DNA of 64,000 nucleotides from Roseinatronobacter sp052379845 (GTDB lineage Bacteria > Pseudomonadota > Alphaproteobacteria > Rhodobacterales > Rhodobacteraceae): the NCBI GenBank assembly GCA_052379845.1, contig JBQTCF010000003.1. The stretch is one strand, 5' to 3'. Of this stretch, positions 59,842 to 64,000 are shown one piece after another; position 1 is the stretch's first letter; every line of letters begins with the position of its first letter. Both the position numbers and the translations under genes were made by a program. Under the pieces are notes generated by a model. It did no database searches and had not been told where the DNA came from. It saw nothing but the letters and a program-made list of their open reading frames with translations.

Positions 59842-60854
59842 CCGAAGCCACCACCCCCGCCCAACCCGCTGGACAGGCCGAACCTGTCAGCTTCTTTGCG
59901 ACGGCCACAGCGCAACGGTTGCTGGCCTTCGCCAGCCTGATCATCATGCTGATCGGGTTTTCGCTGGCGTCACCCAATTTCATGCAAAGCTCCAACATGA
60001 TTGCCATCCTGCAGGCCGCCAGTGTGAACGGTGTCCTGGCGATTGCCGTGACGCTGGTTATCATTACGGGCGGGATTGACCTGTCGGTGGGCACGATGAT
60101 GACCTTTTGTGCCGTTATTACGGGCGTGGTGTTGACCAATCTTGGCATGCCGCTTTGGGTGGGGGTGTTTGCCGCCATCGGGACGGGGGCGTTATGCGGG
60201 TTTGCGTCAGGAACATTTGTGGCGCGTCTGATGATCCCGCCGTTCATCGCAACCCTTGGCATGATGCTGATGCTCAAGGGGCTTAGCCTTGTGACATCGG
60301 GTGCGCGGCCCATCTATTTCAACGACACGCCCGGATTTGACCAGATTTCGCGTGGATCACTTGTGGGACAGGTCTTTCCTGCCTTTCCGCTGCCCAATGG
60401 CGTGTTGATCCTGTTTGCGGTTGCGCTGGTGGTGGCCTTCATCCTGAACCGCACGGTTCTGGGGCGCTATACCTATGCGCTGGGGTCCAATGAAGAAGCC
60501 GTGCGCCTGTCGGGTGTCAATACGGCCGCGTGGAAAACCGCGATCTATACCTTGTCGGGGGCCATTGTCGGCATTGCAGGGTTGTTGATTGCATCGCGCC
60601 TGAATTCGGCACAGCCCGCGCTGGGGCTGGGCTATGAACTGGAAGCGATTGCCGCCGTGGTTATCGGGGGCACGTCGCTGTCGGGGGGGCGCGGCACGGT
60701 GCTGGGCAGTCTGATCGGGGCGTTGATCATGGCGGTTCTGGCCAATGGGCTGCGCGTCATGTCTGTGGCGCAGGAATGGCAGACGGTCGTTACCGGAATG
60801 ATCATCATTCTGGCGGTCTATGCCGACCAGCTGCGCCGCAGAAAAACAGGATAA
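59838..60854 (+). CDS. Sugar ABC transporter permease (RbsC type)
   Basis: 338 residues, about ten transmembrane segments. The RbsC block ITGGIDLSVGTMM is near residue 75, and LGLGYELEAIAAVVIGGTSL with GGRGTVLGSLIGAL is near 260-290. It is coupled to the ATPase gene by a 4-bp overlap and forms the channel of the probable L-fucose importer. Confidence 0.94.
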   Translation: MTEATTPAQPAGQAEPVSFFATATAQRLLAFASLIIMLIGFSLASPNFMQSSNMIAILQAASVNGVLAIAVTLVIITGGIDLSVGTMMTFCAVITGVVLTNLGMPLWVGVFAAIGTGALCGFASGTFVARLMIPPFIATLGMMLMLKGLSLVTSGARPIYFNDTPGFDQISRGSLVGQVFPAFPLPNGVLILFAVALVVAFILNRTVLGRYTYALGSNEEAVRLSGVNTAAWKTAIYTLSGAIVGIAGLLIASRLNSAQPALGLGYELEAIAAVVIGGTSLSGGRGTVLGSLIGALIMAVLANGLRVMSVAQEWQTVVTGMIIILAVYADQLRRRKTG

Positions 60855-60909
60855 CAGGCAGGCAGGACAAACCTGTCCAGGGCAGTTTTCAAACCGGGAG
60901 GAGACTAAC

Positions 60910-61857
60910 ATGCTGAAAAGACGTTCTTTGATGGCTTCGGTCATGGCGCTGGGGCTTATGGGCGCGGGGGCCAATATGGCGCTGGCGCAGGAAACAACCA
61001 TCCCGCTTATTTCCAAAGGGTTCCAGCACCAGTTCTGGCAAGCCGTGCGCGCGGGGGCCGAACAGGCCGGTCAGGAATTCGGGGTGCGCATCGTTTTTGA
61101 AGGGCCGGACAATGAATCCCAGGTTGACCGCCAGATTGACATGCTGGCCGCAGCGCTGGCCAATAACCCGCCCGCCATAGGGTTTGCGGCGCTGGACAGT
61201 CAGGCGGCCATTCCCCTGCTGCGTCAGGCGCAGGATGCAGGCATTCATGTCGTGGCTTTTGACAGCGGGGTGGCCAGCGACATTCCGGTGACCACGGCCA
61301 CCACTGACAACGTGGCCGCCGCGGCGTTGGCGGCAGACAAAATGGCGGAATTGCTGGGCGGGTCGGGCAAGGTGGCGGTTGTCGCGCATGACCAGACATC
61401 GGCCACAGGTGTGGACCGGCGCGACGGTTTCCTGAACCGCCTGAGCGAAGCCCACCCCGGGATTGAAGTTGTCACTGTCCAGTATGGCGGCGGCGATCAC
61501 CTGCAATCGACGGAAATTACCAAAGCGATCCTGACCGCCAACCCCGATCTGGGCGGCATGTTCGGCACCAATGAAGGGTCTGCTGTTGGTATTGTCAACG
61601 GCGTGCGCGAAGCTGCGCGCGAAGGGTTGGTTGTCATCGGCTATGACAGCGGTTCGGCCCAGCAGGGTGCCATCCGCGACGGGCTTATGGCCGGTGCGAT
61701 CACGCAAAACCCCGTTGGTATCGGCTATGAAACCGTGCGCGCGGCCCTTGCCGCCATGAATGGCGAGGAATTGCCCCAGATTATTGACACCGGCTTTTTC
61801 TGGTATGATGCCACCAATATGGACGAAGACCAGATTCAGGCCGTGCTTTACGACTGA
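60910..61857 (+). CDS. Sugar ABC transporter substrate-binding protein (RbsB-like)
   Basis: 315 residues from ATG 60910 (GGGAGGAGAC upstream). Signal peptide from MLKRRSLMASVMALGLMGAG with cleavage near ALA-QE. The periplasmic-binding type 1 fold is shown by ISKGFQHQFWQAVRAGAEQA, FDSGVASDIPVTTATTDN and GMFGTNEGSAVGIVNGV. It supplies sugar to the two upstream subunits. The ligand is inferred as L-fucose from its neighbours. Confidence 0.92.
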   Translation: MLKRRSLMASVMALGLMGAGANMALAQETTIPLISKGFQHQFWQAVRAGAEQAGQEFGVRIVFEGPDNESQVDRQIDMLAAALANNPPAIGFAALDSQAAIPLLRQAQDAGIHVVAFDSGVASDIPVTTATTDNVAAAALAADKMAELLGGSGKVAVVAHDQTSATGVDRRDGFLNRLSEAHPGIEVVTVQYGGGDHLQSTEITKAILTANPDLGGMFGTNEGSAVGIVNGVREAAREGLVVIGYDSGSAQQGAIRDGLMAGAITQNPVGIGYETVRAALAAMNGEELPQIIDTGFFWYDATNMDEDQIQAVLYD

Positions 61858-61948
61858 AGCCTGTCGCGGTGCGACACTGGCAGGGGCGGCCCCGGCCGCC
61901 CCGCCCTTTGATGACATGCGCCTTGGGCGCCAGACAACAGGACGACCG

Positions 61949-62809
61949 ATGAAATTGCTGCGTTACGGCCCCGCAGGGCAGGAAAAACCGGGTTTGCTGG
62001 ATGGTCACGGGCGCGTGCGCGACCTGTCGGCCCATATCCCCGATATTGCCGGACAGGCGTTGTTGCCTGACAGCCTGCGGCATTTGGCCACGCTGGATGT
62101 GGACAGCCTGCCGCTGGTGGCGGGTGTGCCACAAAAAGACCTGCGCCTTGGGGCCTGTGTGGGCGCAATCGGCAAGTTTATCTGCATTGGCCTGAACTAC
62201 GCCGACCACGCCGCCGAAACCGGCGCGGCCATCCCGCCAGAGCCGGTGATCTTCAACAAATGGACATCCGCGGTGATTGGCCCGGATGATGATATCCAGA
62301 TTCCGCGCGGGTCCACGCATACAGATTGGGAAGTGGAACTGGGCGTCGTGATCGGCAAGGGCGGCAGCTATATTTCGCAAGATCAGGCGCTGGACCATGT
62401 CGCGGGCTATTGCGTGGTCAACGACGTGTCCGAACGTGAATTCCAGTTGCACCGGGCGGGCACATGGGACAAGGGCAAAGGCTGCGACACATTCGGCCCC
62501 ACAGGCCCGTGGCTGGTCACGCCTGACGAACTGGACGATATCGACAACCTGCATATGTGGCTGGAGGTTGACGGCAAGCGCTATCAGGACGGGTCGTCCG
62601 CAACGATGGTCTATAAAATCCCGCATCTGGTGTCCTATTGTTCGCAGTTCATGTCCCTGCAACCCGGCGATATCATCTCGACCGGCACGCCGCCCGGGGT
62701 GGGCATGGGCCAGAACCCCCCTGTCTATCTGAAAGGCGGCGAAGTGCTGCGCCTTGGCATTGCGGGACTGGGGGTTCAGACCCAGCGGGTGCGCGGGGCC
62801 AGCCAATGA
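61949..62809 (+). CDS. Fumarylacetoacetate hydrolase-family protein, probable 2,4-diketo-3-deoxy-L-fuconate hydrolase
   Basis: 286 residues from ATG 61949 (CAGGACG upstream). The FAH core shows CIGLNYADHAAETG, metal ligands in DWEVELGVVIGKGG (two Glu) and VNDVSEREFQ (Asp), and GTPPGVGMGQNPP. The sequence type with FNKWTSAVIGPDDDI matches the hydrolase that splits 2,4-diketo-3-deoxy-L-fuconate into pyruvate and L-lactate. Its stop overlaps the dehydratase start as ATGA. Confidence 0.87.
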   Translation: MKLLRYGPAGQEKPGLLDGHGRVRDLSAHIPDIAGQALLPDSLRHLATLDVDSLPLVAGVPQKDLRLGACVGAIGKFICIGLNYADHAAETGAAIPPEPVIFNKWTSAVIGPDDDIQIPRGSTHTDWEVELGVVIGKGGSYISQDQALDHVAGYCVVNDVSEREFQLHRAGTWDKGKGCDTFGPTGPWLVTPDELDDIDNLHMWLEVDGKRYQDGSSATMVYKIPHLVSYCSQFMSLQPGDIISTGTPPGVGMGQNPPVYLKGGEVLRLGIAGLGVQTQRVRGASQ

Positions 62810-64000
62810 CCCGCATTACCGGATTGCGCACAGTCGATGTCCGGTTTCCCACATCCGCGCATCTGGACGGGTCGGATGCCATGAACCCCGATCCCGATTA
62901 TTCTGCCGCCTATGTCATCCTTGAAACCGATGGCCCCCATCAGGGCCATGGGCTGACATTCACCATCGGGCGCGGGAATGAAATTTGCGTGGCGGCCATT
63001 GACGCGCTGCGCCCGCTGGTTGTGGGGCTGGACCTTGCGTGGGTGGCGGCGGATATGGGGCGCTTCTGGCGCCACATCACCAGTGACAGCCAGCTGCGCT
63101 GGATCGGGCCGGACAAGGGCGCGATCCATTTGGCCACGGGCGCGGTTGTCAATGCCATGTGGGATTTATGGGCCAAGACCGAAGGCAAACCCGTCTGGGC
63201 ATTGGTCGCGGACATGACGCCCGAAGAATTGGTGCGCTGCATCGATTTCCGGTATCTGACCGATTGCATTACCCCGGAATGGGCGCTGGAATTTCTGACC
63301 GCGCAAGCGGCAGGGAAACAGGCGCGCCGCGCTGATCTGCTGGAAAACGGGTATCCGTGCTACACCACATCGGCGGGGTGGCTGGGCTATGATGACGCGA
63401 AGCTGGCGCGCCTGTGCCGCGAGGCCATGGATGCGGGGTTTCGCCATATCAAGATGAAGGTCGGGCGCGACCTGGACGATGACAAGCGCCGCCTGACGAT
63501 TGCGCGCGCCACTTGCGGGCCTGACATGAACCTGATGATTGATGCCAATCAGGTCTGGGAAGTGGGACAGGCCATTGACTGGGTGCGGGAACTGGCCTTC
63601 GCCCAGCCGTGGTTTATTGAAGAACCGACCAGCCCAGATGATGTGGAAGGGCACCGCGCCATTCGCAACGCCATTGCGCCGGTGCAGGTGGCCACTGGCG
63701 AAATGTGCCAGAACCGCATTGTTTTCAAACAGCTTATCATGCGCGAAGCCATTGACGTGGTGCAGATTGACGCCTGCCGTCTGGGCGGCCTGAATGAAGT
63801 GCTGGCCGTGTTGCTGATGGCCGCGAAATACGGGCTGAAAGTGTGCCCCCATGCGGGCGGGGTCGGGTTGTGCGAATATGTGCAGCATATCTCGATGATT
63901 GATTATCTGTGCATCGCCGCCACGCATGAGGGGCGCGTGGTCGAATATGTCGACCACCTGCATGAGCATTTTCTTGACCCCTGCATTATTCGCAATGCCG
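62806..64000 (+). CDS. fucD: L-fuconate dehydratase (3' partial)
   Basis: 398 codons to the window edge, of about 435-440 in the family. Enolase-superfamily (mandelate racemase group) motifs: HLDGSDAMNPDPDYSAAYV at residues 19-37, the catalytic KMKVG, metal ligands in MIDANQVWE, FIEEPTSPDD and ATGEM, and the catalytic His in PHAGGVGLCEYVQH. These blocks are those of L-fuconate dehydratase of Xanthomonas. It converts L-fuconate to 2-keto-3-deoxy-L-fuconate. The start is fixed by the ATGA overlap with the hydrolase gene. Confidence 0.95.
   Translation, partial: MTRITGLRTVDVRFPTSAHLDGSDAMNPDPDYSAAYVILETDGPHQGHGLTFTIGRGNEICVAAIDALRPLVVGLDLAWVAADMGRFWRHITSDSQLRWIGPDKGAIHLATGAVVNAMWDLWAKTEGKPVWALVADMTPEELVRCIDFRYLTDCITPEWALEFLTAQAAGKQARRADLLENGYPCYTTSAGWLGYDDAKLARLCREAMDAGFRHIKMKVGRDLDDDKRRLTIARATCGPDMNLMIDANQVWEVGQAIDWVRELAFAQPWFIEEPTSPDDVEGHRAIRNAIAPVQVATGEMCQNRIVFKQLIMREAIDVVQIDACRLGGLNEVLAVLLMAAKYGLKVCPHAGGVGLCEYVQHISMIDYLCIAATHEGRVVEYVDHLHEHFLDPCIIRNA

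Noticed and set aside
1..64000. tRNA, rRNA, CRISPR arrays, insertion sequences
   Set aside because: I looked for typical tRNA ends, direct-repeat arrays and transposase motifs and saw none. A covariance or repeat search was not possible here.

Overview
The window looks like chromosome of an alphaproteobacterium of the Rhodobacteraceae (Roseobacter and relatives). It has high G+C, codon use rich in GCG/CGC, tightly packed operons with ATGA/TGATG couplings, three TRAP transporter systems, a carbon-phosphorus (C-P) lyase region of Rhodobacterales type and a gene pair resembling the head-spike genes of the Rhodobacter gene transfer agent. No rRNA, tRNA, CRISPR array, transposase or integrase was seen. 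The window starts inside an amidase gene and ends inside an L-fuconate dehydratase gene.

Layout. (1) 0-6.2 kb: amidase, asparaginase homologue, two DMT-family permeases, an AbrB-family membrane protein and a GntR regulator. (2) 6.3-11.6 kb: a luciferase-like oxidoreductase, then an SDR / enoyl-CoA hydratase / acyl-CoA synthetase operon divergent from a MarR regulator. (3) 11.7-14.6 kb: first TRAP system. (4) 14.6-22.2 kb: hybrid histidine kinase, GhrA-type reductase, gamma-glutamyltransferase with a LysR regulator, an SDR and a second LysR regulator. (5) 22.2-26.6 kb: second TRAP system with a nitrilase-superfamily amidase and an RraA-like protein. (6) 26.8-31.1 kb: Crp/Fnr regulator, a small unknown protein, RsgA, and a three-gene head-spike-like operon. 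(7) 31.4-33.9 kb: 5-oxoprolinase genes pxpB-pxpC-pxpA. (8) 34.2-49.8 kb: phosphonate uptake and C-P lyase region: phnD-phnD-phnC-phnE-phnE-SDR-hexapeptide transferase; a PhnM paralogue with a NUDIX hydrolase; phnF; phnGHIJKLN; a DUF1045 protein; canonical phnM. (9) 49.8-55.2 kb: LysR, third TRAP system and an N-acyl-D-amino-acid deacylase. (10) 55.2-64 kb: oxidative L-fucose catabolism with an ABC importer, mutarotase and IclR regulator.

How the genes fit together. Most of the window serves scavenging of dissolved organic matter: phosphonates (P and C), 5-oxoproline, gamma-glutamyl compounds and amides (N), acids through TRAP systems, and L-fucose. In the C-P lyase region PhnD/C/E import the phosphonate, PhnG/H/I/L attach it to ribose triphosphate, PhnM removes pyrophosphate, PhnJ breaks the C-P bond (with PhnK bound to the complex), and PhnN makes PRPP. 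The usual cyclic phosphodiesterase PhnP is absent from the visible region. A DUF1045 protein with two HxT motifs of the 2H phosphoesterase fold sits in its place.

Regulatory reading. Three sequences match the PhoB box (7-4-7 direct repeats of CTGTCAY): before the first phnD, before the phnM paralogue, and before the DUF1045 gene. A tandem TTGT(C/A)TAG site lies between phnF and phnG. Four copies of a roughly 100-bp palindromic repeat each sit directly against a stop codon. Two of them show compensatory base changes in their stems, which indicates selection on a folded structure.
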